Source: an uncultured Ruminococcus sp. (GTDB lineage: Bacteria > Bacillota > Clostridia > Lachnospirales > Lachnospiraceae). Taken from it: DNA of 58,117 bases. A program made the translations under genes and the position numbers. Under the pieces are notes generated by a model. That model saw only the letters and a program-made list of their open reading frames with translations. It had not been told where the DNA came from and searched no databases. Where the stretch lies: assembly GCA_904377845.1 (NCBI GenBank), contig CAJFGR010000008.1, forward strand, positions 1 to 58,117. The letters are read 5' to 3'. This document shows positions 16,541-25,718 of the stretch, in pieces (positions within the stretch are counted from its first letter, which is position 1; every line of letters starts with the position of its first letter).

Positions 16541-18302
16541 TTGCCTGCGCCTCCTCCGGGAACTGGGAATAATAGATTTCCTGATATGCAGGACAGGATG
16601 CAAGCAGTTCCTCATGCGTCCCGATTCCTGCCGCCTCGCCGTCGTCCAGTACAATGATCTGATCTGCATACTGCACAGACGACGCCCGCTGGGATACAAT
16701 AAACACAGCCGGACTGCCTTTCATTGAGCGGATCGCACTGCGCAGCGCCGCATCTGTGGCAAAATCAAGCGCCGATGCGCTGTCGTCCAGAATCAGGATC
16801 TCCGGCTTCCTCACAAGAGCCCTTGCAATGGTAAGACGCTGCTTCTGTCCGCCGGACAGATTGCGACCTCCCTGTTCGATCTGAAATTCCGTTCTGTCCG
16901 GTTTCCTGTCCACAAACTCTTTTGCCTGGGAAATTGCAAGCGCTTCTTCCAGTTCATCATCCGAGGCGTTTTCATTTCCCCAGCGCAGGTTCTCCGCAAT
17001 CGTTCCCTTAAACAGAACTGCCTTCTGCGGTACGATGCCGATATGTTCTCTCAGGCTCTCAATCTGAATTTCACGGATATCCTTCCCGAATATACGGATC
17101 TTTCCCTGTGTGGCATCGTAAAATCTCGGTATCAGATTAACCAGCGATGATTTTCCGGATCCTGTTCCTCCGATAATTCCGATCGTCTGTCCTTTCATTG
17201 CCCGAAATGAAATATCTGTCAGTGATTCGCCGCCCGCTCCTTTATAAGTCAGCGAGACATGATCAAACTCAACAGCAGGGATTTTCTGTCCGCTCTGTCT
17301 TCCATCAGCCGCGGGATAAATATTTTCCACCGATAAGATCTGGTCTCCATCTTCCATATCCGGCTGTATATTCAGCACGCTTCCGATTCTGTTTCCACAG
17401 GCAACCGCCTTTGTTACCGTAATGATCAGATTGGCCAGCTTGACCAGCTCTGTCAGAATCTGCGACATATAATTGATAAGGGCTACGACCTCTCCCTGTG
17501 TCAGGTCTCCGATATTGACACGGATCGCACCTGCATAGATCAGAGCGATAATCCCCCCGTTTACGACAATATAGGTCAGCGGATTCATAAGCCCCGAGAT
17601 GCGTCCCACAAACTTCTGGGCGTCGGTCAGCGTCTGGTTTTCCTGCTCGAACTTTTCCCGTTCTTCCTGTTCTTTGTTAAACGCACGTATTACACGGACG
17701 CCTGCCAGATTTTCCCTTGTAGTAAGAAGCACCCTGTCCACATAGGACTGTACTTTTCTGTATAAGGGCATGGTCACAAGCATGATACCGAATACGATCA
17801 CCGAGAGAACCGGAATCACCACGACAAAAATCATAGCTGCCTTAACATCTACGGTAAACGCCATGATCATTGCTCCAAACACGATAAACGGAGATCGCAG
17901 AAACAGACGCAGTACCAGATTCACCCCTGACTGAGTCTGGTTGATATCACTGGTCAGCCTCGTGATCAGAGTAGAACTTCCTATTGTATCCATCTCCGTA
18001 AATGTAAGCTTCTGAATGTGTTCAAACAGCGCGTGCCGCACGCCTGTCCCGAAGCCGGACGCCGCCTTTGCGGAAAAATACTGGGCTGTAATTGAACACA
18101 CAAGACCGATCAGCCCCAGCGCAATGAGTACAAAACACATCTTTACAATATACGGCCTGTCCTCCTGCGCAATCCCCACATCAATGACCGCGGCCATGAC
18201 AAGGGGCACAAGCAATTCAAAAGACGCCTCCAGCATTTTAAATAGAGGCGCCAGTACGGATTCCTTTGTGTAGTCTTTCAAATATCTAAGAAGTGATTTC
18301 AT
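16533..18302 (-). CDS. Heterodimeric ABC exporter subunit A
   Basis: This 589-residue half-transporter has a membrane domain at about 15-310 and an ATPase domain at about 345-589. Walker A is GGTGSGKSS and the signature is LSGGQKQRLTIARAL. The Walker B region ends in LILDDSASALD, with Asp where the catalytic Glu normally is, and SQRASS replaces the His switch. This degenerate site pairs with the consensus site of the partner, exactly as in asymmetric LmrCD/TM287-288 exporters. Both are expressed from a promoter at 18358-18386. Confidence 0.92.
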   Translation of the reverse strand: MKSLLRYLKDYTKESVLAPLFKMLEASFELLVPLVMAAVIDVGIAQEDRPYIVKMCFVLIALGLIGLVCSITAQYFSAKAASGFGTGVRHALFEHIQKLTFTEMDTIGSSTLITRLTSDINQTQSGVNLVLRLFLRSPFIVFGAMIMAFTVDVKAAMIFVVVIPVLSVIVFGIMLVTMPLYRKVQSYVDRVLLTTRENLAGVRVIRAFNKEQEEREKFEQENQTLTDAQKFVGRISGLMNPLTYIVVNGGIIALIYAGAIRVNIGDLTQGEVVALINYMSQILTELVKLANLIITVTKAVACGNRIGSVLNIQPDMEDGDQILSVENIYPAADGRQSGQKIPAVEFDHVSLTYKGAGGESLTDISFRAMKGQTIGIIGGTGSGKSSLVNLIPRFYDATQGKIRIFGKDIREIQIESLREHIGIVPQKAVLFKGTIAENLRWGNENASDDELEEALAISQAKEFVDRKPDRTEFQIEQGGRNLSGGQKQRLTIARALVRKPEILILDDSASALDFATDAALRSAIRSMKGSPAVFIVSQRASSVQYADQIIVLDDGEAAGIGTHEELLASCPAYQEIYYSQFPEEAQANG

Positions 18303-18357
18303 TTGTGTCTCCTGTTTCTCCTCAATTTAGAGAATATATTCCTCTTTGCCGCAAACA

Positions 18358-18386
18358 ATTATACCATGATAACAGACTTCTCACAA
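18358..18386 (-). promoter_or_regulatory. Promoter of the ABC exporter pair
   Basis: Minus-strand TTGTGA (18381-18386) and TATAAT (18358-18363) are separated by 17 bases. The start of the ABC gene lies 55 bases downstream. Confidence 0.65.
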
Positions 18387-18422
18387 ATATTTATCACTTA
18401 AATCCTTCAGATATTCTTCTGT

Positions 18423-20183
18423 TCAGTCTGCCCCCGGCAGGCTCTCCCGCACACACAGCGCCCCGTACCCCAGCAATGAATTAGGCCACTCGCTGTATCC
18501 GGGCAGTTCTCTTGCTCCACGCCGCAAGTATGCTTTTACCTTTTCTCCGTACAGGTACGGATCATTGCCCTGTACGATCCCCCATTCCATCAGCAGAGCA
18601 GCGCTTCCCGTAACAAAAGGCGCAGCAAATGAGGTGCCGCTGAACGCACGGTAACCGCCGCCGGGTACAGGCGCATTGACCAGGACGCCCGGTGCAGCAA
18701 GATCAGGTTTCTGCACATTGCTCCCTTCATAGACTGCCGCCGGCCCCCTTCCGGAAAAGTCCGCATAGGAAAATGTCCTTGCGTCATACGCCGCCACTGT
18801 TAGCGCCAGAGAAGCAGTGGACGGGATCGTCAAAGTAGTCGTACTGTCAGGCGTCAGAAATGCCGTTCCCATATTCAGCGCAGCCTGGGCCGGGAGCCAC
18901 ATCTGATAGGCGCCGTCCACAATGCGTCTGGGCGTGAGAATAATCTGCCATACGCCGCTGTCCACATAGGACTGCTGTGGAATAAAAGATATATATATTT
19001 CCTGTCTGACACTGTATGGCTTAGGTTCCCCGTAATAGATCAGAAGTTCCGTACTGCCCAGCATAAACCGCTGGGGACCGAGCATCTCCCGAAAGGGACC
19101 CACACGTTCGCCGGAAGGACTGACTATGGAAATATCCATCTCATCCACATAGGACTTCCAGATCTGTACATTCAATGCCGGTTCCCGCTCCTGAACAGCC
19201 AGCTCCTGAATCACCTCTTCCTCATCCCCCGCCCGGCCTGCCGCATGGCCCGCAGTCGTACCTTCGTTGCCGCTTCCGATACAGATCACGTTTTTCCATG
19301 TATCAGAGATATCATTCAGAAACCTCTCCACCAGAGATGTACCGTCGTGGGAGCCGTATGTATTGCCGAAACTGATATTGACAGCCACCGGCTTTCTCAG
19401 TTCAAGCGCTTTTCGAATCACATAATCCACACCCATCATCAGTTCGGTCGTGCGGGGAAATCCTTCCGGCCTTGGAGTTCCCATTTTCACAATAATAAGC
19501 TCCGCCTCCGGCGCCGCGCCCCGGTACATCCTCCCCTCGCTTCCTCTTCCGTTTCCCGCCGCGATTCCCGCTACCGCAGTTCCGTGTCCGCTCATATCAC
19601 GGCTTAGGACCGCCCCCGTACTTAATCCCGGGAATCCGCCTGAAGTGTTCTTTTCCAGCGCCGCATTGATGTCCTCCCTTGTAAATTCACTTCCCGCAGC
19701 ATATCCGGCAGGAGGATTTCCCGGCATAGACTGATCCCACAGCGATACGATCCTTGTACTCCCGTCTTCGTTCCTGAAATCCGGATTCTCATAATCAATC
19801 CCGCTGTCCACGATCCCGACCAGAATACCTCGGCCGCTCAAATCGTACGGCTCCCTCTGGACAGTGTCGATGCAGGAAACCTGCCGTCCCACGTCTGCCT
19901 GAAAATAAAGGCTTTTCGGCTTCTCGATAAAATCCACCTCCGGTAAACCTGCAAGCTCGTCAATTCGGTCCTCCCGGATCACGATCACTGCATATCCGTT
20001 CATCAGTTCTGTCACCGAAGACGCAATTCTCCTGACAGATTCCAGACTGCCGGAATACTTTACGATCAGTTCCCACTCCCGCTCTTCCGGATCATATCCG
20101 ACATCCAGCTCTCCGGAACGCGCCCGCTCTTCCGGGGTTGCCTCAAGGGCGAGATTAAGGATGTTTTCCACCTTCTGACTCAT
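18423..20183 (-). CDS. S8 family serine peptidase (subtilase), no signal peptide
   Basis: This 586-residue protein contains a complete subtilase triad: Asp126 (VDSGID), His200 (GHGTAVAG), Ser518 (GTSFAAP), plus the oxyanion Asn306 (GSGNEG). Like the clostridial Csp-type subtilases it has an N-terminal propeptide-like region (about 1-105) and a large insert between Asn and Ser, roughly residues 310-470, that forms a jelly-roll-like beta domain. No secretion signal is visible, so it acts in the cytosol or forespore, or leaves by a nonclassical route. Csp proteases are germination processing enzymes, but this one is not next to sleC or cspC, so the role is unassigned. Confidence 0.88.
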   Translation of the reverse strand: MSQKVENILNLALEATPEERARSGELDVGYDPEEREWELIVKYSGSLESVRRIASSVTELMNGYAVIVIREDRIDELAGLPEVDFIEKPKSLYFQADVGRQVSCIDTVQREPYDLSGRGILVGIVDSGIDYENPDFRNEDGSTRIVSLWDQSMPGNPPAGYAAGSEFTREDINAALEKNTSGGFPGLSTGAVLSRDMSGHGTAVAGIAAGNGRGSEGRMYRGAAPEAELIIVKMGTPRPEGFPRTTELMMGVDYVIRKALELRKPVAVNISFGNTYGSHDGTSLVERFLNDISDTWKNVICIGSGNEGTTAGHAAGRAGDEEEVIQELAVQEREPALNVQIWKSYVDEMDISIVSPSGERVGPFREMLGPQRFMLGSTELLIYYGEPKPYSVRQEIYISFIPQQSYVDSGVWQIILTPRRIVDGAYQMWLPAQAALNMGTAFLTPDSTTTLTIPSTASLALTVAAYDARTFSYADFSGRGPAAVYEGSNVQKPDLAAPGVLVNAPVPGGGYRAFSGTSFAAPFVTGSAALLMEWGIVQGNDPYLYGEKVKAYLRRGARELPGYSEWPNSLLGYGALCVRESLPGAD

Positions 20184-20295
20184 TGGATCTCCTCTACATA
20201 TTTGCGATTATATAAATGCTCATCTTCTTTTAATCATATGCCTTACAAAAAGAAATAATCGCAATACGGCAAGTCCCCGTTTTTTCTATGAAACT

Positions 20296-20433
20296 CTACC
20301 ACTCAGGAGTGCTGTCAGGACAGTGTCTCACAGCTATCGCCGCACGCATCTCAATGAAACATCCGCAGATCCTGCACATACCATTTAGTAAATGCGCACA
20401 TTCTCTGCATATCCGTTGCTGATCATTCTCCAC
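20296..20433 (-). CDS. 45-residue Cys-rich protein, DUF6171-like C-terminal half
   Basis: A small frame opens at a GTG (20433), with TGAGG ten bases upstream, and encodes a 45-residue peptide. Its pattern CRECAHLLNGMCRICGCF ... RHCPD...W contains six cysteines in a CxxC-CxxCxC-HC arrangement, a zinc knuckle close to the C-terminal half of DUF6171 proteins and to small phage zinc-finger proteins. DUF6171 members are normally about 85 residues with an additional CxxC segment ahead, which is absent here. It begins 8 bases after the end of the broken GH51 gene, so it may be the survivor of the same rearrangement. Confidence 0.5.
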   Translation of the reverse strand: MENDQQRICRECAHLLNGMCRICGCFIEMRAAIAVRHCPDSTPEW

Positions 20434-20440
20434 AAGCGTT

Positions 20441-21406
20441 CTACCTCACTTCAAGATGCAGGACACTGCACGCCGGAATTGTAAATCTGATTCCCTTCTC
20501 TGTAACCTGCACTCTGTCAAATTTTTTTACTGTAACGCATTCCGGTTCTTCAAAGGTGTTTTTTGCGTGCATTTCTTCTGTCACGATCTCGCCTTTTACC
20601 TTTTTAACACTTCTGTCAACAATCGTAACATCTATGTCAAAACTTTTATCGACAGAAAGATTCGTCAGTGTAAGATGGAGCGTGCCATCTGGTGTTTCTG
20701 ATACAGATTCCGTCAGATGAAGCAGGTTGCAAGCACTTCTTTCGTCCACTCATAATCATCGCAAGATGCTCCGCAGCAGATCTTCTGAATGTGCTGTCCG
20801 CCATTATAGTCACGCACAAAGGTTTGATATCTCCGGTACTCATTCGCATAATAATCCGGGGTCATATTTCCACCGCATCCCCAGTTCTCATTGCCGATTC
20901 CAAAGAAATCAACTTTCCAGGGATCCATATGGCCGTTTTGCTTCCTGAGTTCGGACATAGGTGATACTCCGTCAAATGTCATATATTCAATCCACTCTGA
21001 CATTTCTCTGACAGTTCCGCTCCCCAGATTTCCGTTGATATATGTTTTACATCCCAGCTGACGGCAGAGTTCAAAATATTCATGGGTACCGAAACTGTTG
21101 TCTTCTACCACACCGCCCCAGTTTGTATTGATCATCTTTTTTCGCGCATCTGCCGATCCTACTCAATCCATCCATCCAGTGATATTCATCCGCAAAGCAT
21201 CCGCCGGGCCACCGGAGCACAGGAACCCGTATCCGCTTCAGCGCTTCAACAACATCGGATCTCATTCCATTCACATTTTCAACAGGTGAATCCTTCCCCA
21301 CATAGATTCCTTCGTAGATACATCTTCCAAGATGTTCTGAAAAATGACCATATATTTCTCTGTTGATCCTGCTCAGTTTCTTGTTCGGTTTAATCACCAT
21401 TTTCAT
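20441..21406 (-). pseudogene. Degraded alpha-L-arabinofuranosidase (GH51)
   Basis: Three collinear pieces of one GH51 enzyme occur in different frames. The N-terminal part (21406 to about 21155) reads [26 protein letters not shown] and [13 protein letters not shown]. The middle (about 21150-20715) reads [19 protein letters not shown] and carries the acid/base Glu in GNENWGCGG. The C-terminal beta domain (about 20750-20441) reads TLHLTLTNLSVDKSFDI. A one-base shift near 21155 breaks the first join. At about 20715 the frame stops, and the remaining sequence jumps from the ATCF helix straight to the C-terminal domain. About 200 residues, including the nucleophile Glu region, are missing. The normal length is about 500 residues, so the enzyme cannot be functional. 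Confidence 0.9.
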
Positions 21407-21576
21407 CTAAACATATATCCCCTGAGAATCAACCCTGAATTCAGGCTTTACATCCGATGCCTGATTCGCCGCTTTGCACCGCTGCGTTTTACCGCGTCAA
21501 AGCACTGGATTGACAGGATTTTCCCTGTTTTTTATACTGGTCTGCAGCCAATAATAATCAAATCAGGAGGTCACTC

Positions 21577-22560
21577 ATGAAAATATATGCATTTGAAGTA
21601 AGAGATGACGAAAGGGAATATTTTAAAGAGTTATCTCAAATCCCGGGAATCGAACTGGAACTGCATTCTGAAGGACTCACAAGGACTAATATTTCAAAAT
21701 TAGAATCCGGCTGCGGCGTCACCGTCCTCGGTATGTACAACTACCGCAGACCTGAGCTTGATATGATGAAAGAACATGGCGTTCTCTGCCTGTCTACAAG
21801 AACGATTGGATATAATCATATTGACATTGATTACGCACGCCAAATCGGACTTCATGTGTGCAATGCACGCTACGATCCCCATGGCGTGGCAGATTATACA
21901 ATCATGATGATGCTTCTCTGTCTGCGCAATTACAAACAGGCGCTCTGGCGGACACAGGTCAACGACTTCTCCCTCACCGGACTGATGGGCAGGGAACTGA
22001 AAGATCTCACAGTGGGTATCATAGGCACCGGGCAGATCGGAAGCACAGTCATAAAAGAACTGTCGGGATTCGGCTGCCGCATCCTCGCCTATAACCGGTA
22101 TAAAAATCCGGATGTGGCAGTTCTTGCTGAATATGCTCCGCTTGAAACCCTCTACCGAGAATCCGATGTGATCTCCCTTCATCTTCCCCTCACCCCGGAG
22201 ACGCATCATATGATAAACGCTGAAACATTGTCGCTGATGAAAAAGGGAGTTGTGCTGATCAACTGCGCCAGAGGCGCGCTCACAGACATCAAGTCGCTGA
22301 TCTCCGGCATCGAATCCGAGCAGATCGGGGCGCTGGGGCTTGACTGCATAGAATACGAAGAGGATATCGTCCACAGAGATCTGCGCACCGATATCCTCTC
22401 CAACCGTGATATGGCTTATTTAAGACAATTTAAAAATGTTATCCACACCCAGCATATGGCTTTCTATACGGACAGCGCCGTAAAAAGCATGGTTCACTGC
22501 GGAGTGCGCGGACTGATCGAGATGACAGCGGGAAAAGGCTGCGCTACACAGCTGTGCTGA
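21577..22560 (+). CDS. D-2-hydroxyacid dehydrogenase (D-lactate dehydrogenase-like)
   Basis: This 327-residue NAD-dependent enzyme has the nucleotide-binding GTGQIGSTV (about residue 150), the catalytic Arg in NCARGAL (about residue 228) and Glu in LDCIEYEED (about residue 257). The His in IHTQHMAFYT (about residue 290) completes the usual Arg-Glu-His set. The family includes fermentative D-lactate dehydrogenase and VanH; the overall similarity is to D-lactate dehydrogenase-like proteins. The ATG at 21577 follows AGGAGG. It is monocistronic, between the degraded GH51 gene and the PFK gene. VanH would need vanA and vanX neighbours, which are missing here. Confidence 0.88.
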   Translation: MKIYAFEVRDDEREYFKELSQIPGIELELHSEGLTRTNISKLESGCGVTVLGMYNYRRPELDMMKEHGVLCLSTRTIGYNHIDIDYARQIGLHVCNARYDPHGVADYTIMMMLLCLRNYKQALWRTQVNDFSLTGLMGRELKDLTVGIIGTGQIGSTVIKELSGFGCRILAYNRYKNPDVAVLAEYAPLETLYRESDVISLHLPLTPETHHMINAETLSLMKKGVVLINCARGALTDIKSLISGIESEQIGALGLDCIEYEEDIVHRDLRTDILSNRDMAYLRQFKNVIHTQHMAFYTDSAVKSMVHCGVRGLIEMTAGKGCATQLC

Positions 22561-22632
22561 TGCGACCGATATGCCTCCGGCTCTGCCTTCACAGTTCCGG
22601 CACAGCAATTCAGCGCTCTTTCAACCGGACTG

Positions 22633-23856
22633 TCATTTCCGGCAGGCAAAGAGCGGAAGCCCGTCTTTCACCGGCACTTTGACTTCTCCCTGAATCAGCG
22701 GCAGGGCATAATCGATAAACTCCTGCCCGATATCCGAGCCGTTCCCCGTGATCCACTCAAGGGGAACGGTCTTTTCCTGATTGCAGATCAGGTTTACATC
22801 TTCCGCCACATAATCAATCTTATAATCTTCGCCCGGCAGACGGGAGAAGCCGATCATCTTTCCTGTCTCGCCCTCGATGGCACATTTCACACCGTACGCG
22901 CCGGAGGCAATAGCTTCTTTCTGGTCTGTTCCTGAGAGCATTGAGGAGGAACATCTCTGGCACACATTGAGTTCTATGGATCTCACCTTCACTCCGATCT
23001 TCTCTTTTACCAGATTCTCCAGATATTTTCCGGAACCGGTCAGCATCTTGTGCCCGAAATTATCCACGCCCACATCGCTTGCAAGTTCGCAGATAAATGT
23101 TCCGTTTCCGTCGTTGATCCCTTCTGATATACATACAACCAGATTCGGGACTTTCTCAAGCGCTTCTTTCACATCGGAAATAAATTTTTCCGGATCAAAT
23201 GCCATCTCCGGCAGATAGATCAGCACCGGATTGTCTCCCTCGAATTTCCGTGCAAGGACGCTGGCCGCCGTCAGCCATCCGGCGTGGCGTCCCATGATCT
23301 CCACGATGGTGACAGACTTCTTATTGTCATATACTGACGCATCGACCGCGATCTCGCGCACTGTAGAAGCCACATATTTTGCAGCGCTTCCGAATCCAGG
23401 CGTATGGTCTGTACGAACCAGGTCATTGTCGATGGTCTTCGGGATTCCCATAAACCGGATACCGCTTCCTGTTTTTTCTGCATAGCGGGAAAGCTTGCTC
23501 ACAGTATCCATAGAATCATTGCCGCCGATATAGAAGAAATATCCGATTCCGTACTTTTCAAACTTCTCAAACAGTTTCGGATACACTTCATCGCCAAGAT
23601 CCTCCGGAAGCTTATATCTGCATGATCCGAGATAGGACCCCGGCGTTGTCCTGATCAGCTCGAGTTCGCCGGAGCGCTCCAACGGCTCCATATCCATGAG
23701 CTGATCATTTAAAAAGCCTTCGATCCCATTGATCATTCCATATACGGTTCCGCATACATCTTCTCTGTTCAGAGCCTCATATACAACACCGTACAGGCTT
23801 GCATTTATTACGGCAGTCGGTCCGCCTGACTGCCCTACGATCACATTTTTCTTCAT
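22633..23856 (-). CDS. 6-phosphofructokinase, PPi-dependent type
   Basis: This 407-residue phosphofructokinase has the glycine-rich SGGPTAVINAS at its start, YIGGNDSMDT (111-118) and GIPKTIDNDL (137-146). Asp in GGNDS in place of Gly104 of E. coli PfkA, together with Lys in PKTIDND, is the accepted signature of pyrophosphate-dependent PFK. The ATG at 23856 follows AGGAGG by six bases; an in-frame codon upstream lacks a site. PPi-PFK catalyses the reversible fructose-6-phosphate step and is common in anaerobes. It is divergent from the glycosyltransferase. Confidence 0.9.
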   Translation of the reverse strand: MKKNVIVGQSGGPTAVINASLYGVVYEALNREDVCGTVYGMINGIEGFLNDQLMDMEPLERSGELELIRTTPGSYLGSCRYKLPEDLGDEVYPKLFEKFEKYGIGYFFYIGGNDSMDTVSKLSRYAEKTGSGIRFMGIPKTIDNDLVRTDHTPGFGSAAKYVASTVREIAVDASVYDNKKSVTIVEIMGRHAGWLTAASVLARKFEGDNPVLIYLPEMAFDPEKFISDVKEALEKVPNLVVCISEGINDGNGTFICELASDVGVDNFGHKMLTGSGKYLENLVKEKIGVKVRSIELNVCQRCSSSMLSGTDQKEAIASGAYGVKCAIEGETGKMIGFSRLPGEDYKIDYVAEDVNLICNQEKTVPLEWITGNGSDIGQEFIDYALPLIQGEVKVPVKDGLPLFACRK

Positions 23857-24032
23857 TGGTCTCCTCCTTAACACTTCATGTACCGATAAAACCGATATCT
23901 CTACTATATCTGAAAAAATTAAATTTTACAATGCTGCAGTTCAGTCTTTCTCGATTTCAGAGTTGTGAAAAAAATAAATTTGCGGTAAACTATACAGTAA
24001 TCAACGATTATCTTACTTCAGGGAGGAAAAGT

Positions 24033-25049
24033 ATGAAATATATATCATTTGCCATACCGTGCTATAATTCGGAAGCCTATATGGAAAAGGCGATCAACTC
24101 CATCCTCGTAGGCGGGGAAGATGTGGAGATTCTCGTAGTCAACGACGGTTCCAAAGACGGAACGCAGAAAATAGCCGAGAGATATCAAGAAAAATATCCC
24201 ACTATCGTGAAAGCCATAAAAAAGGAAAACGGCGGACACGGAGACGCTGTCAACTGCGGACTGCAGCACGCCACGGGAAAATATTTTAAAGTGGTGGACA
24301 GTGACGACTGGGTAGACACAGATTCTCTCCTTAAGATTCTCGATGCGGTCAAAGGTTTTGCAGATGCTGACTCCGAGGTCGACATGGTCATCGCAAACTA
24401 TGTATACGAAAAAGTCGGTATGGAACACAAGAAAGTGATACGATACGACAACGTACTTCCGGAGAATCAGATCTTCCGCTGGGACGATATCGGGCGCTTC
24501 CGGCTGGATCAGTATATTCTGATGCACTCCGTCATCTACCGCACAGAGATGCTCAAGCTCTGCCAGCTTGAACTGCCAAAACACACTTTCTATGTAGATA
24601 ATATCTATGTATACTATCCGCTGCCCCATGTGCGCACGCTGTACTACCTGAACGTAGACTTCTACCGGTATTTCATCGGGCGCGAAGATCAGTCGGTCAA
24701 TGAAAAGGTCATGATCAGCAGGATCGACCAGCAGCTTTTTGTCACAAAAACAATGATAGCGATGTACGAGCTTCGTATGATCACGAGTAAAAAACTCAGA
24801 AAATATATGATCAACTATCTGGCGATCATGATGACAGTCTCATCCATTCTGTGCATCCGTTCCAAAAAACAGGAAAATCTGGTCAAGAAAAAAGAGCTCT
24901 GGGATTATCTGAAACGGAAAGATTACAAGACTTATATCAAGATCCGCTACGGCATACTCGGACAGACCATGAACCTGCCGGGCCGCCCGGGCAGAAAGGT
25001 TTCTTCCCTCGCCTACAGCGTGGCGAGACGTCTGATCGGATTTAATTAA
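24033..25049 (+). CDS. GT2 family glycosyltransferase
   Basis: This 338-residue protein has a GT-A fold: IPCYNSEAYMEKAINSIL, VVNDGSKDGT and the metal-binding VVDSDDW. The C-terminal part (about 230-338) is a basic region with no clear membrane helix. The ATG at 24033 follows GGGAGG nine bases upstream; longer in-frame sequence lies over the divergent PFK promoter. It probably transfers a sugar to an envelope or exopolysaccharide acceptor, but neither donor nor acceptor is predictable. It is followed by the rubrerythrin hairpin. Confidence 0.85.
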   Translation: MKYISFAIPCYNSEAYMEKAINSILVGGEDVEILVVNDGSKDGTQKIAERYQEKYPTIVKAIKKENGGHGDAVNCGLQHATGKYFKVVDSDDWVDTDSLLKILDAVKGFADADSEVDMVIANYVYEKVGMEHKKVIRYDNVLPENQIFRWDDIGRFRLDQYILMHSVIYRTEMLKLCQLELPKHTFYVDNIYVYYPLPHVRTLYYLNVDFYRYFIGREDQSVNEKVMISRIDQQLFVTKTMIAMYELRMITSKKLRKYMINYLAIMMTVSSILCIRSKKQENLVKKKELWDYLKRKDYKTYIKIRYGILGQTMNLPGRPGRKVSSLAYSVARRLIGFN

Positions 25050-25059
25050 ATGTATAAAA

Positions 25060-25125
25060 TTGACAGCCATGACACATACTTTCCTTAAAATGAAAAAGGA
25101 GTGTGTATCATGGCTGTTAATTTTT
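25060..25125 (+). promoter_or_regulatory. Hairpin overlapping the rubrerythrin ribosome binding site and start
   Basis: The 5' arm (25060-25086) pairs with 25096-25120 in a stem of about 21 bp or more, with one mismatch and a few G-U pairs. The 3' arm holds the AAGGAG site and the ATG at 25110. Five T's follow at 25121-25125. It can act as terminator for the GT2 gene and as a lock on rubrerythrin translation. Confidence 0.6.
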
Positions 25126-25709
25126 CTGAAAGTATGACAAAAGAAAATCTCATGAGAGCTTTCGCCGGAGAAAGCCAGGCCCGCAACCGCTATACAATCG
25201 CGGCGGAACGGGCGGAGAAAGATGGAATGCTCACCATCGCAGAGATCTTCCGCTATACCGCCGATCAGGAGCGCGCCCATGCCGAACGCTTTTATGAGCT
25301 TCTGAAAGACCTGTCAGGACAGACAATCCATATCGACGGAAGCTATCCCGTAGACCAGCAGGAGAGCCTGCCTGAACTTCTGCACGCTGCAGAGCACAAT
25401 GAACACGAAGAATTTGCCGATGTCTATCAGGCATTCGGAAATACTGCCCGGGAAGAGGGATTTCCAGAAGCGGCTTCCGCCTTCCATCAGATCGCGGAGA
25501 TCGAGCATATCCATGAGCAGCGGTTTGCAAAACTGGCGGAAATGCTGGAATCAGGCTCATGGTATCAGCCGAAAACAACGTCCAGATGGATGTGCACAAA
25601 CTGCGGATATATCCATGAGGGAAATCAGGCGCCGCCGGTATGTCCTGTATGCCGGCATGAGCAGGGATATTTCATTCCCTACGAAATGTCATGCTACCGG
25701 ATCGACTGA
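25110..25709 (+). CDS. rbr: Rubrerythrin
   Basis: Rubrerythrin reduces peroxide with electrons from rubredoxin or related donors, protecting anaerobes from oxygen. The 199-residue protein has the four-helix diiron domain (E-x-x-x-H sequences: FAGESQARNRY, QERAHAERF, EHNEHEEF, IEHIHEQRF), which supply the Glu and His ligands. A C-terminal rubredoxin domain has CTNCGY and CPVCRHEQGYF. I chose ATG at 25110 rather than a GTG at 25101, because the AAGGAG overlaps the GTG. Its start lies in a long hairpin shared with the end of the upstream GT2 gene. Confidence 0.94.
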   Translation: MAVNFSESMTKENLMRAFAGESQARNRYTIAAERAEKDGMLTIAEIFRYTADQERAHAERFYELLKDLSGQTIHIDGSYPVDQQESLPELLHAAEHNEHEEFADVYQAFGNTAREEGFPEAASAFHQIAEIEHIHEQRFAKLAEMLESGSWYQPKTTSRWMCTNCGYIHEGNQAPPVCPVCRHEQGYFIPYEMSCYRID

Positions 25710-25718
25710 CCCTGCCCC

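Noticed and set aside
21577-22560. VanH-type resistance gene
   Set aside because: No vanA/B ligase or vanX dipeptidase is nearby; the protein reads equally well as fermentative D-lactate dehydrogenase.
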